Assembly: GCF_954871325.1 (NCBI RefSeq)
Contig: NC_088777.1
Span: forward strand, 30,915,366 to 30,979,365
From: Gordionus sp. m RMFG-2023
Lineage: Eukaryota > Nematomorpha > Gordioida > Chordodea > Parachordodidae
Length of the DNA: 64,000 nucleotides
Direction: 5' to 3'
A program made the translations under genes and the position numbers. The notes under the pieces are model-generated. The model saw only the letters and a program-made list of their open reading frames with translations, made no database searches and was not told where the DNA came from. This document shows positions 1 to 12,500 of the stretch, piece by piece (within the stretch, counting starts at the first letter, position 1; every line of letters starts with the position of its first letter).

Positions 1-2140
1 CTCTTCACATTCCCTTTAAAATGCCTCTCAATCCCAAAAGATAACAAATCTATCTCACTATCTAACCTAATAAAAGACAGACTCAAACATTTGGAAAACT
101 TAACACAGTTAGAATACATTAAAAATCCCAATAATTCTAATGAAAGTTTCAGTAGTACCTGCAACAAAATATCCAAAAAATAAATGAAGGCGACATATGC
201 GGTGCACAAAAATTAATCTCTTCACAATCAAAACTCGCCCCATTTAACGACGAGACCCTTGACAACCTAAACTCCCTTCACCCACGTGCCTCTTACACTA
301 GCTTACCAGACCCACCGTTCAATATCCCCTCTTTCATAATTACAAACCAAGATATTTGCGAAAAAGTGAATTTAATAAATTTTCAGCAGCCCGGATGGCT
401 ATAGACCATCTTACTTCCAAACATTACTAAAATCTCATAATTCCAATAATTTTTTAACTCACTTACCACCTTCCTTAATAATATAACTACTAAAGATATT
501 CCCACATTAGCTCATCAAATTATATTTGGTGCAAACTTGATTGCTTTTGAAAAACCTAATGGATGCATCCGGCCAATCGCAATCGGTTCACTTTTCAGAC
601 GCTGATAACTAAAATTATTGCAAAAAAAATAAAACCCGATACTCATTCCTTGCTTGGCAAATATCAATTAGGATGTGAACTAAAGGAGGCGTAAATATAG
701 CTTCTCACTGCCTACGAATCTACCTTCAACATCCACCGATTTTAAGAATGTCTTCAATACAATTTCACGTTCCTCGGCACTCGAATCTTTTTACGATAAT
801 TTCCCCCAATACTCACGCTTCGTAGACATCTACTATAACAATAGCACTCCCCTCATTTTAATAGTAGCATTATATATTCCGAAGAGGGAGTACAATAGGG
901 CGACCCTCTCGGCCCTATTCTTTTCTGCTTAGCTATCCACAATATGATGAAAGATCTTAAATTAGATTTTGACTCGACTTTAACCTATGGTACCTAGATG
1001 ATGGCACCCTTTGCGGTAATTCACATCAAATTCCTAAGCTACCTCGAAACAGAATGCACTAAAATTGGTTTAGAATTAAACAAAACCAAAACAGAAATAT
1101 GCTCCCTTAACCCCGAGATTCCCTTTGATTTATTTAAAGATTACACTATTATCGAAAAAGAAGATATCCAACTCTTGGGCTCCCCATTACTTAATAATAA
1201 TATATCCGAAAAAATTATCGATAAAACTTTTTCTGAGATGCAAAACATGGAAAAGTTCATCAACCACATTCCATCGCACCAGCTTTTTTACTTATTAAAA
1301 AAGTCTTTATATCTTCCTAAAATTTCGCATCTCTTCCACTCATCCTCCTCAAAATTTTTCATTCAAAACAATATTAGTTTAAAGACCTTTATAGAAAGGA
1401 TTCTCAACCTTTCATTATCAGACTTTAATTGTCACCTAGCTCAATTGCCCGCTAAACTAGGTGGTATCGATGATCCCCTTAGAATTACTTTCCCTATCTC
1501 TATTTATCTCAAATCGCCTATCCCTCAATTCTGCGATCTCATCATTCATAACCCCCAATGATGATCTTCTAGCAGCAGCAATCTAACAATGGAATCTTCT
1601 TACCCCAGACGGTTATACATTTCCAACAAATCTATCATCGAATCCCTAATAAAGAAATTACAAAATAGTCTTAACCCAACCGATATTAACGATATACAAC
1701 TATTATAATCCAACGATAAATATGGCGAGCATGAATGGCTCGAAGCACTTCCAAGCCAAACCTTAGATAAATTCTTAACCAATGACCAACTGAGAGTTAC
1801 TATATTATTTAAACTTGGATGCTCGTTTACATAGCCACCAATGAACTTACCCGTTCAACCTAACGCCCGACACGGCCTACACTGCACCCGCAGCCAAGGT
1901 CACCATCTCCGGCATAAAGCAATTAATAAACTCAACCAAAACGCTTTTAATAAGGCAAAAATACCCAACATCCTCGAACCAATCAACCTTTCATTACCGG
2001 ATGGCCTAAGACCCGAAGGTTTAACCTATACCCCCTGGTCCAACGGGAAATATCTTATTTGGGACGCAACCTGCATCTTCTCATTTCCTTCCTCAATTAA
2101 TTCAAATCCTCTTACTTGCGGGGAAAATAGAAAAAATTAA
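1..2140 (+). mobile_element. Non-LTR retrotransposon, decayed RT plus C-terminal endonuclease-like region
   Basis: Six-frame reading shows a decayed reverse transcriptase entering from the left edge. Pieces in order: LHPRASYTSLPDPPF (about 275-325), FEKPNGCIRPIAIG (about 547-590), DFKNVFNTISR (from 738), EEGVQ and GDPLGPILFCLAIH (about 880-940), YLDDGTL catalytic box (991-1011), thumb region with GLELNKTKTEIC, LLGSPL and LAQLPAKLGGIDD (1060-1480). The last part (1841-2140) has RHKAINKL, EPINLSLPDGLRPEG and IWDATC, a pattern I associate with the restriction-like (PD-D/ExK) C-terminal domain of some animal non-LTR families. Several frameshifts and stops separate these pieces, for example between the YLDD box and the following open frame at 998. 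The 5' end lies outside the window. No poly(A) tail or target duplication was recognised. Confidence 0.8.
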
Positions 2141-2745
2141 TAAATATTCAAAATTAAATTACTTTATATTTCAGCCAATAGTCATATCAACTAACGGCAA
2201 TTTTTCACAGTCTACATATTTTTTTTTTAAACTTTATCGCGAAAATTTTTTAACATAACAAACGAAAATCGCGAATCCATATTTCTTAAACAAAAACTTC
2301 AACTATAAATTTTTAAACACAATTATACTTGTTTTTTATGTACATATTCATTATTAAATTAAGCTCTTTTTAGAGCCTCCGATACTTATAATATATAAAT
2401 ATATTTATTATATTTAGTAATTTTATATACTTGTTTTAATATTTTAGTGTTTTATCATTTTTTTGAACAAATGTTGAATTTCCTTTAAAAAAAATTCCTA
2501 AAAAGGATTATCAAAAATGAGAAAATAAAATTGAGAAGATCAAAAAAATAAAGATCAAAAATGACCTCAAGAGATTGAAAAGGTTAGAAATGTATGTAAA
2601 AGATTATAATATAAGGAGAAAAAATCAAAATAAAAGTAAAGAATTGTTAAAAATATGTGGCAGAGAGATGAAGAAAAATAACAGAAAATTTATAAATTAT
2701 TTTAAAATGACAAAAGAATTATCAAAAATGAGAAGAATAATAAAG
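2141..2745. other. AT-rich gap with stray CGCGAA motifs
   Basis: No gene seen. At 2236-2275 there are short pieces (TATCGCGAAAA, AATCGCGAATCC) like the terminal tandem repeat of the foldback at 42-48 kb, which suggests a small remnant of that family. Confidence 0.4.
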
Positions 2746-2995
2746 ATCTCCCTTTTTAATTGGAATTTTCCTTTTTTGATTAACATTTTCCTTTCCTTTT
2801 GGGAAATTTCCTTCTTTTTTGATTGACACTTTTCCTTTTTTGATTGGATCTTTTCCTTTTTTGTTTGACACTTTTCTTTTTTGATCGGACTTTTTCCTAA
2901 ACCTTTGGACTTTTCCTTCTTTGATTGACACTTTTCCTTTTTTGATTGGACCTTTTCCTTTTATGATTGACCCTTTTCCTTTTTTGAATGGAAAA
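2746..2995. repeat. Minisatellite, about 21-bp unit CCTTTTTTGATTGACACTTTT
   Basis: About ten degenerate copies of a roughly 21-bp pyrimidine-rich unit (CCTTTTTTGATTGACACTTT and variants with GGATC or GGACC). On the minus strand the period of seven codons gives a Lys-rich open frame (KKGKDPI, KKGKVSI), which is a by-product of the repeat, not a gene. Confidence 0.8.
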
Positions 2996-3495
2996 CCCTG
3001 TATATTTCAGTAATACAAACATAAATAATATAATTATAGCAGTAGCATATCATAGAGCACGTAATAAATATAAGCATAATTATAATGCAAAATAAATGAA
3101 TTATATTGAAGAATAAAATGAATATTGCAGATACGGAATTAAAATTATATAATAAAAATAAAATATCTAATAATACTTCATCCAAAACCATATGCTGCAA
3201 AAATATGTTTTTTTTACACTACATGCTCCCTCTAATACCCAATTTCACACTCATATATAGGAACAAACGGTTTATCAATCCTCGAATCAATAGCTATTGG
3301 ATAAAATCGCTCCATTTATGATTTTAGTTTTATTCTTTGTTGAGCAGATTTTTAATCTAGCCTTCACTATATTATTGATTTTTGATGATATTTTGAAAAA
3401 ATTTCCATTCAAAATTATCAAATTACATTTAGAGGATGTTGACGTTGTTACAAAATCACTGCAAAATATCTTATAAACATAATAGCATATAAAAA
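2996..3495. other. AT-rich stretch downstream of the PANK-like gene
   Basis: Nothing recognised with confidence. It would hold the 3' untranslated region of the kinase gene if exon 9 is real. Confidence 0.4.
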
Positions 3496-3560
3496 CTACT
3501 TATCTTCAATTCCTAAGTCTTCCTCATCTTCTTGCATTTTCGGTTTCAAATTCGGTAATA
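3496..3560 (-). CDS. PANK4-like: Probable PANK4-like exon 9 (acidic C-terminus)
   Basis: After an AG at 3561-3562 the frame that fits exon 8 (phase 1) reads [15 protein letters not shown] and GIEDK, then TAG. The phase match and coding-like composition in an otherwise very AT-rich stretch support it, but this tail is not conserved in the family and the acceptor tract is weak. The alternative is that exon 8 reads to its own stop. Confidence 0.4.
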
Positions 3561-6500
3561 CTCATTTTAAAAATAAAATAAGATTTGATGGACAAGTTGT
3601 TAATTTTTTCGATAACTCGCACAAATTTAATATTTAAATAAATAAATAAATGTGGATTTATATTTTATAATTCAATTTAATTTATAATAAAAAAAGTAGG
3701 GGAAACCGGGGATAGCGTTATCCCGGGGTAGGTAATTTTTTCTCAAATAATTTTAAAACTAGTAAACCTTGTGATTTGAAATTTAACTATAAATGTATTT
3801 TAATAAGATGCTTCAATAATTCTAAAAATGTTTCGCAGAAATATGCCCATGAAAGTTTTAAATGCAAATTAATATTTTAGCAAGTCAAAAGCAATAATTT
3901 ATAAAAGTTACCAGACTAAATTTCAATTCTAATTGATTAAGTAACAATTTTATAAAAAATATTGACAATATTTATGGCAATGAAATTAAATTTTAATTAA
4001 TATGAAGACCTGGGCAGATTTTGGCGGAGTGCGTATTAGCTATTTTTAAGCAGGGATTATTTGAATAATTTTTTTTAACTAATTTATGAACATTAGAAGC
4101 CATGAATTTGTCTCAAATGGCAATATAAAGATGATTTTCGCATTTTTCGGCTTTAAGTGACAACTTCTTCTCAAGTGATATAAATAATATGGAGGAAATG
4201 GTACAAACATTTGACAATGAATTTTGATTCATTTAATTAGGATTAATATTTTATATAAAAAATTTAAAAAAATATATATATATATAAACCCCAGGTGTTT
4301 TTCATAATTCTTAAATTTTTTTCTAAAATATCAATTTCTACAGTAGTGATAAATGTAAAGAATATAACTACAATCAAACATTTTGGAAGATTTGCTTCAT
4401 TAATTTTTTATGGACTAATTGTCTGAAAATAGTAAAAAATATTTTATATTTTGTAGTATTTAAAATAGAAGAATATGCGCTACTGCCCAACCCTGTGCGT
4501 AATATTATTTTGTCTAAAATCTTAATTTAAAATCGGCGAAATCGAGCCGTTTAACAACACTGTTATTTTATTTTAGAAATGTTAACCATTTGGCTTGAGT
4601 CCTTTAAGAAAAGCTCCTACAGCGCCCAAATATCCCTCGTGTCTTAAGAATAATGGTTTGATTTGACCCTAATATAGAAAATTTTGAATGACCGTTATAG
4701 TATTTTTCCCTAGATTTATATTTTAAAAAATTTGTTTGAATATATAGATATTCCATTTATATTTGGTAAAAATGTCAAATTTCGAGGCAGAAATGGAATG
4801 GGCAAAAAAATTTCAATTAACTAATAAATCAAAATACCTTTGACCAAAAATTGATAGCGTAAGTTATGGTGTGCATAGTGACCGGGTGACCTCTTATGAA
4901 AAATCCTCCAAAGTAAATTTTGGTTAACCGGTGAAGTTGGGCGTTCAGGAAGGCTATTTGACCTATGTCGTTGCTTATGGCTATGAGTAAAGAATGCGCA
5001 ATATCCTCCTCCCTAAACCTCTTACCTTTGAAGAAACGAAATAAATTGGCTTTTATAGTTTTATAGAAAGTTACAAATCCACCTAATGATTCATTTGGTT
5101 TAACAATTTTTATAGACGAACATTCTTCATTTTGGGAATTATGACCAATGTTAATAATATTTCTTAGCCTGGAGTTTTCATGCCCAGTATAAATAGTTAG
5201 CTTTAAGAAGTTAATAATCTTGATAACCTAACTCATTCCTTATTTTATCATAATAAATTTATTTAAAAAACTGCGAGATGCAGAGCGAAGCAATAGTGTA
5301 ATTTTATCAATATTGTTGGCCGATAATTATATTTAAAAATATTTCAGATTGTTATTTAATAATTTATCACAATTATTCTACTTTCTCATAATATCATATA
5401 AATTTTTCTTTAAATTATTAGGATTATCCATCTGTCTGCCTATCTAAATCTATGTGAAATATAAATAATTGAACATTGATAGTTTGTGCAAAAAAATATT
5501 CTTGCTTTATATCTTATTTTTTATCTGTTTCAAGTTTCTTATATTAATTATAAAAAAAAAGAACAAACATGTGAGATATCATTTGAACAAGGGTTTAAAT
5601 ATTTATTTGAAAAATAATTTGGAATAAGTGGGGAAGACACAATGATGAGAACTATATTTACATTAAAAAAGAAAAGATATAAAGATAAAGTTGGTAAAAA
5701 CTTTATAAATATAGATGGCATCGCCGCATCTTTGGGTTAATAATAAAAACTATTAGTTTTTAAAATAATATTATACCAACTAGAGGTCTGTAATGGGCTA
5801 GTTTTACACGTGTTAAAATATTATAATTGAGCGGAGTGGTTCTTTTTACTTGCAATGCGCGGGATTTACTCGCCTAACCATGATTATTTTTAAAATTTAC
5901 ACGCTCGCCCATTTATTAAAAATTTTGTTTATCTCTCCCACCAGCTTACCATTTAAAAAATTATTTGATTGGTTGGTTTGGCGCTTTATTTATTTTAATT
6001 ATATTTTCACTTAACCCTTTATTGCGTACATCATATGTGAATACATATGCTATAAAAAAGGTATAAATTTTAATATAAAATTTTTTATAGTTTAATACAC
6101 ATGATGTATAATAGATAAACATAAACATATATTTTATTTATTTCTATAGTTAATTTTGTCAAAAATGAAAGACAGCTATCAATATAAAAATTCGAAAATA
6201 CGTAGTTTACAACTTTCGAATAGTTGCATTTTTTCTATTTTATAAATTATGTCATTTCTCTTGTACAAATTTTTAAGGAACAGGAAGTTAAAAATCCTAT
6301 TAAATAAAATAAAAGAAATGTTTTATATATAAATAGATTTTATATTCATTAATAGTGCTTAAAATTTAAAAAGGTACGTGTACCCAGATACATAATGCGC
6401 ACAAAGGCAATATGAATTTGGGCTTTTTTGATTGTTTTTTTTATTAATAGATGTTCTTTATTTGCTATCTATAGTCAAAATGTACTGTATTTCAGAAAAT

Positions 6501-9500
6501 AGTTCGGATTCTAATATTAGTTCCTCATAAGATTAGGAAATTCTCGATTCAAGATCAGCAGATGTTGATTCAAGCGGAAATGCGGTATTTCAACTATTGG
6601 TACCACTACATTCCAATTTTAAATTGTGTTTTGATAAATGGTTCTGGGGTATAGAACATCAAGTATTACTCTCCCAAGAGGGAGTATTGCTACAGCGAGG
6701 GCTAATAGAATTTATAATTGGCAGTTTCCAACTGAAAAAGAATTCTAAAAGTTGGAACGTGGATTCACATAAGATCACGTAAATGGTATCACCGTATAGT
6801 ATTTCATATACTTGATATGATGTTATAAATCTTGGTTAATATATATGCGAGGTTTTGTAGCTTTAAAGGTCGGAACAGATGCCATTTTTAACATTTAAAA
6901 TTTCAGGTAAAAAAACGAATATCAATTGACACTAAATATTTAAAAAAATCTAGCAAGGGGCCGAAAAGTCTTATTATGCAGAAAGAAATAAGACAGGATT
7001 TAATAGCACATTGGCCAAAATATAGTAAAGGCGCGGTGCAAAAATCATGGCTGTAAATTGGTTACGAAAGTGATTTGTACCAAATATGGTGTATCATCAT
7101 GTTTTACTACAAAAAACGATTGTTTTAAATTATTTAATGAAATTTAATATAAATTCGTTTTATATTACATTAGTTATCAAATAATAAAATTATGTCTTTA
7201 TTTTGTAATAGATTTTAAATTGAAAAAATATGATACTTTTTACACGCATTGTGTATTTAAATACACACACTAAATTTTTTTTACAGTTTAAATATTTTTT
7301 TTTAAAAATTATTTTTACTTTATTAAGGGCCCTTTAAAGACAAAAAAAGTTTTTTTAAAAAATTATATCATTTATTGATATGTCGCGCAATAGATGGTTA
7401 TGCATATAAAATAAGCAATATTATGAAATAAAAAAATAATTTTTAATAAATATAAGAACGTCACCGACGATCAAAGCGGGATATTTTAGCGCAAAAACGC
7501 AAATGATGGATGGAGAAAAGCTAATTCTGCCCGTAAAGTGTATAAAATTTATCGCTCACTGTTTTAATATTTAGCTCGCCAGGTCCAATGTTTAAATTTT
7601 AAGCTGCCTGCTCTACAAATATTTTTCTAGTCAAAAATATTTTACAGATCTAGCAGGTATGTAAACTATCAATAAAAAGATATGATTTTATGTGGAGTAT
7701 TTAAAGGGGCATTTGCAACCCCCTCTCCCCCGAAATTTCTCTTAAATTCCCCGAAATTTCTCTTAAATTCCCCGAAATTTCTCTTAAATTCCCCGAAATT
7801 TCTCTTAAATTCCCCGAAATTTCTCTTAAATTCCCCGAAATTTCTCTTAAATTTAAAAAACCCTTTTAATCTTATAAATTGGATTTTATATATTCAAAAA
7901 TATATGTGATATCTTTTTTCCACCCTTGAAGTAAAATCATAGATATATACCACTGTTTGTTTATAAACGAAATTAGATACAACGTCAATATTTCATCAAG
8001 TATATGTCTAAGAGAAGGGAAAAGGAGATGGATTAATAAAAGAGAATAAAAGAAAGAAGAAAAATAAAGAAACGAAAATAAACTAAGGTATACCAGAACA
8101 AGAATTTTTCCTCAACCCGCTATCCTCTTTAGTTGTGTTTTGTTGCGAAGCTAGGTAGTTATCATTCGCTTCATCTGATACGGGTTTCGTATTTTTCCAA
8201 AACAAGTCGGACCTTGTATTATATTCACTTATGTTTTTTATACCTTTCGACCTTTCAGAATCTTTCCTCTCAAAACCTTGGCCTAGCCATTGTTTCGCGC
8301 CATTTTCAGAATATATGTTTTGGTTACCGTAATTATTTGAAAAATCAATAAGTTTCGTTTCTTTAAAACATTGGTCCATGGGCTGCTTCACATCGTTTTC
8401 GGCGTCGTATAATTCAGATATAAAACTATTATTCTGCATGGAAGAATTACTTGAACCATTTGCAATATAGGGTGTTTTTTTAATGTTATGGCTATTTTGT
8501 GGTGAAAGAAGAGGGATGGTTTTGACATCTCTTATGGTAATTTTTTCGAAAGATATCAAATTGGCAGACTGATGGATATCATCAATATCCGAAGGATAAG
8601 TAGAATCGCTCTTAACATCCAATTCATCATAATATATAGGGCCACAGTTTTCGAGTTCTTCGTTGGCAGGGGGGTACCTAATATATAAATTATTTTTGTA
8701 TTTTGCAAATTTAAAAAAAATTATATAAAATGTTTTTTAAGAAATATATGCAAGAAAGAAAGATTGAGAGAAATAAATAAACAAAAATAAAATAAGAAAC
8801 CAAGCAGCAGATGTTCTAACAGTTTTGCCGAAGCTACTGGCTATAAGGTTAGCTGGTAAATTGTGAGCATTGTAATCCCCTCCGTATATATCCTTAACCA
8901 GCATATCTACGTTCCTGTGATCCCCTCTCTCGGCCAAAGATAAAAGTTCGTCGAAACCCTTATTTTATTGATTGATTGTAATTAGGGATATTTATAAAAT
9001 TTTCTTATATTCGATTAGTTTACTTAATTTTTTTATTTGATTAGTTTACCTTATTTTCTTTTAACTCCCACTAATCATTCCTAAATGTAAAAGGAGCTTT
9101 TACATAATTTATTAACCCTTTAGAGTCTAACTTTTTTTTAAAGAGTAAATAATTTTTTAAAATAAATTATTTATTTATACTCCTGATGGAAAATTTCTAG
9201 TTTAAATTTTATTTTACAATGTATTTATAAAAAAAATGATTACATAAGGTGTATATGGGCACCCAAATACTAAAATTATGTTCTTAAAATAAAAATGCTA
9301 ACATTATAACAAATATTGTCAGATTCTATGTATAATCCACAGCATTAGAAGGTATATCATAAAAACTAAAAGAAATAGAAGGTTTATAATTTGGCCAAAA
9401 TCGGAACATAAAAATAAGGAAAAATTAAAAATAGCAAGTCGGTCAATTGACCGAAGGAATATTTGACTTGGTCAAATACTCTAATTGATAAATAAATATA

Positions 9501-12500
9501 TTGATTTAATTAACTAATATATAAAGTATGTAATTAGGTTACAATAGCTATTTTATAAGGTGATAATAATCAAAATATTTTAATGATATCATAAAATTTA
9601 GAAGTAAACGCGGCGGTAAATTTAATAGCCAAAATATGCGGAGCAGTAACTTTCATAAAAAATAATCCGGTTGTTGGAATGGGTTTTACCCATCTTGAAC
9701 CTTAAGAAAAGTGTCTAATATCTCACTAACAATTACTAGTTATACTTCTCTTTCAGAAAGAAATTAGTCTGTTTGGGGTAATATTCATATGAAGAAAAGA
9801 AATCGATTGAAGATCTCGACAACCGGAAAATTGGTAAGAGTATATCATAACCTAAGATTGATTAAAAATATTAAAGAATAATACTGAATATAAATCAGAG
9901 CAAGACTCTGCCAGCGAGAGCGAAATATTAATTATAGAATTTAAAAAAATATAATTGAATATTAAATAGATTCATTTTTTACTTTTTTACATAAAATAAA
10001 GTAAATATTGTCTTGAAAAACATTTATTTGAATTTGACCGATCAAATATCGGCCAAATGACTGAACCATATTATGAGAATTAATAAAATACAATTGAAAT
10101 TATTAATGTCTAATTAAACTATTAATCGTTCTTAGTGATTATAAAATAACATGCAAGTTAATGATGTTAAATTAGTTCAAAAATTTATTAGTCAATTATT
10201 TAAATAACTATGATCTACAAAGTTTATTAAAATAAAATATGAGATAAAATATATTTCTTGCCAAAAAATTCATTTTAATTTCGCGCACATGAAAGATTTT
10301 ATAAAGATTAATTTAATTTTTAATCTAAAGAATTAAAGTGTTCCAAGTGAACCTAGATTCTAAATAAATTCCTGGAATTTTGAATAAAATTTAATTGGTT
10401 ATTTTTTTTAGAATGCAAGATGAAATATTATGTTTATTTTTCAAATGTAAGGGATTGTATATATTTTTTGATATGCATAAACAAACTTATAATACCTATT
10501 TTTTCAACAGCGGCGATTTTAGCATTATAAACTAGGTTTATGAATAGGGCTGTGCCGATATTAAATATCGGACCGGTACCGATATTTAACGTATTCCAAA
10601 AAATATCGGATCGGTACTGATATTAACGTATTCCAAAAATATCGGATAAGGCTGTTACCTGTAATAACCTGATCCGATCTTTTTACTAAAAATGCAATTC
10701 TTACATCATATATATTATTTTTTAATAAAAATTTTTTTAAAAAAAATAAAAATAATAAATTTCCCTGAGTTTCAGTGAGTTACTATTTTATATTAATAAT
10801 ATTATCTAAATAAATTTTTTTTAAACATAGCAAATGTTATTTATTTTTTTAAATAGATTTTAAAAGTTTTTTTATAAAAATAGAAAGGAACACCCAAAGT
10901 TTTATTTATTTAAAATTTATTTAAAAATAACACCAATTTTATTATTTATACTTTAAATAAAAGAATTATTTTAAATATGATTTCTGAATTATGGAAATAT
11001 TTTAAAAAAGACAAAGATAATTTTGCAAAATGCGTTATCTGCAGAATTCTAATTTTACACGGATGAATACTGAAAAATTCATTTAATATTACCAATATCC
11101 GTAAATATTTAAAGCGATTCCATCAAATTCGAAGAGCTAATACAAAAAGAACGAGAAATATTTTTAAAAAAACATTCAAATTTTTTAAAAAAAAGAGCCC
11201 TGAAAGTCAGTCAACAATATCAGCCATTCTTAATAAAACTAATATTTGGAAATATTCTGATCCTAAATCCATAATAATTTCTAAATGTATAGGGGAAATG
11301 ATAGCGTGTGACCACCAGCCGATTTCTATCTTGGAGGATATCGGCTTTAAAGGGCTTTTACACCATTTATGTCCAAATTATAAAATTCCCAATAGAAAGT
11401 ATTTTTCGCAAGGAGTTATTCCGGAGATATATAAAAAACTCTCTGAAAAAAATGGTAAAGAAATTTATTATTTTTCCTTTACCTTAAATATATAGACTAG
11501 AATTCCAGGTGGCGATTCTCATATCTCACTAACATGCCACTATATAAACCAAAACTTTAAACAAATTAATAGAGCTCTTAAAAATATGATGAGTCGCATA
11601 CAGCAAAAAATATTGTTCAAATTTTAGATGAAATGATTAATTATTGGGGTATAAAAAAAGTAAAATACACCTAATTATTTGAGATAATGCACCCAATATA
11701 GCTTTGGCCATGAAAAAAGACAAATTTCAAAGCGTTTCGTGTTTTGCACATATTTGCAATTGGTTGCACAGGCAGCAATACAGAGATCTATTATTAACAT
11801 GCTTGCCCGGGTTATAATAATGCACAAAATAGTCTAAAGAAATCCAAATTCGATTAAATCTAACTAGGCACAAATTAATCCAGGACGTGACGACCCGTTG
11901 GGATTCTACCTATTATATGCTCGAAAGATTGATAGAACAAAAAGGGCGGTACAGCTGTACATTATCGATAATCCTAATTTGGGAAATCTCTCATTATATG
12001 AGTGGGAATTAGCAGAAAAGGTAATTGTTGTTCTGGAAACAATTCAGAGAGTAACAAAAAAAATAAGTACGGAATCATGTTCAATTAGCAATGATCAAAG
12101 TTAAAAGAATCTTTATATCTAGAAAGTATAATATATTTTTCATATTTAATCAAATATTGCTTGGTTGGGTTATGATTGACCCATTTGTTTGGGTGATATC
12201 TGATTATTTTTCAAAATCAATAAAAGATTGGGTTTGTATGAAACCCACTATATTATAAATGCTAATTTTATATTTGTGTTCATTATTTAGACAACTCGAA
12301 CTCGAATAATATTGATGATATTGATATTATATCCCCTATTAGTTAATGCTGTAATGAAAATCTTGAGGCTCTTATATTTATTTTAAAAAAATCTAATTAT
12401 ATTATCATTTTATAATTAAATATTACAATTTTATAATTCATACCAACATAAAATGAATATATTATTATATTTATTATAATGTAATTTTTTTTAATTTTTG

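Noticed and set aside
2722-2931. Lys-rich basic protein on the minus strand
   Set aside because: Entirely made by the 21-bp minisatellite.
3700-3730. GC-rich hairpin that could be read as a terminator
   Set aside because: This is a eukaryotic intron; the near-palindrome is more likely a transposon terminus remnant, and no transcript end is indicated.
8737-8800. Transmembrane segment at the end of exon 5 ([10 protein letters not shown])
   Set aside because: It begins after plausible donor sites, has no counterpart in the PANK family, and is AT-rich intron read-through.
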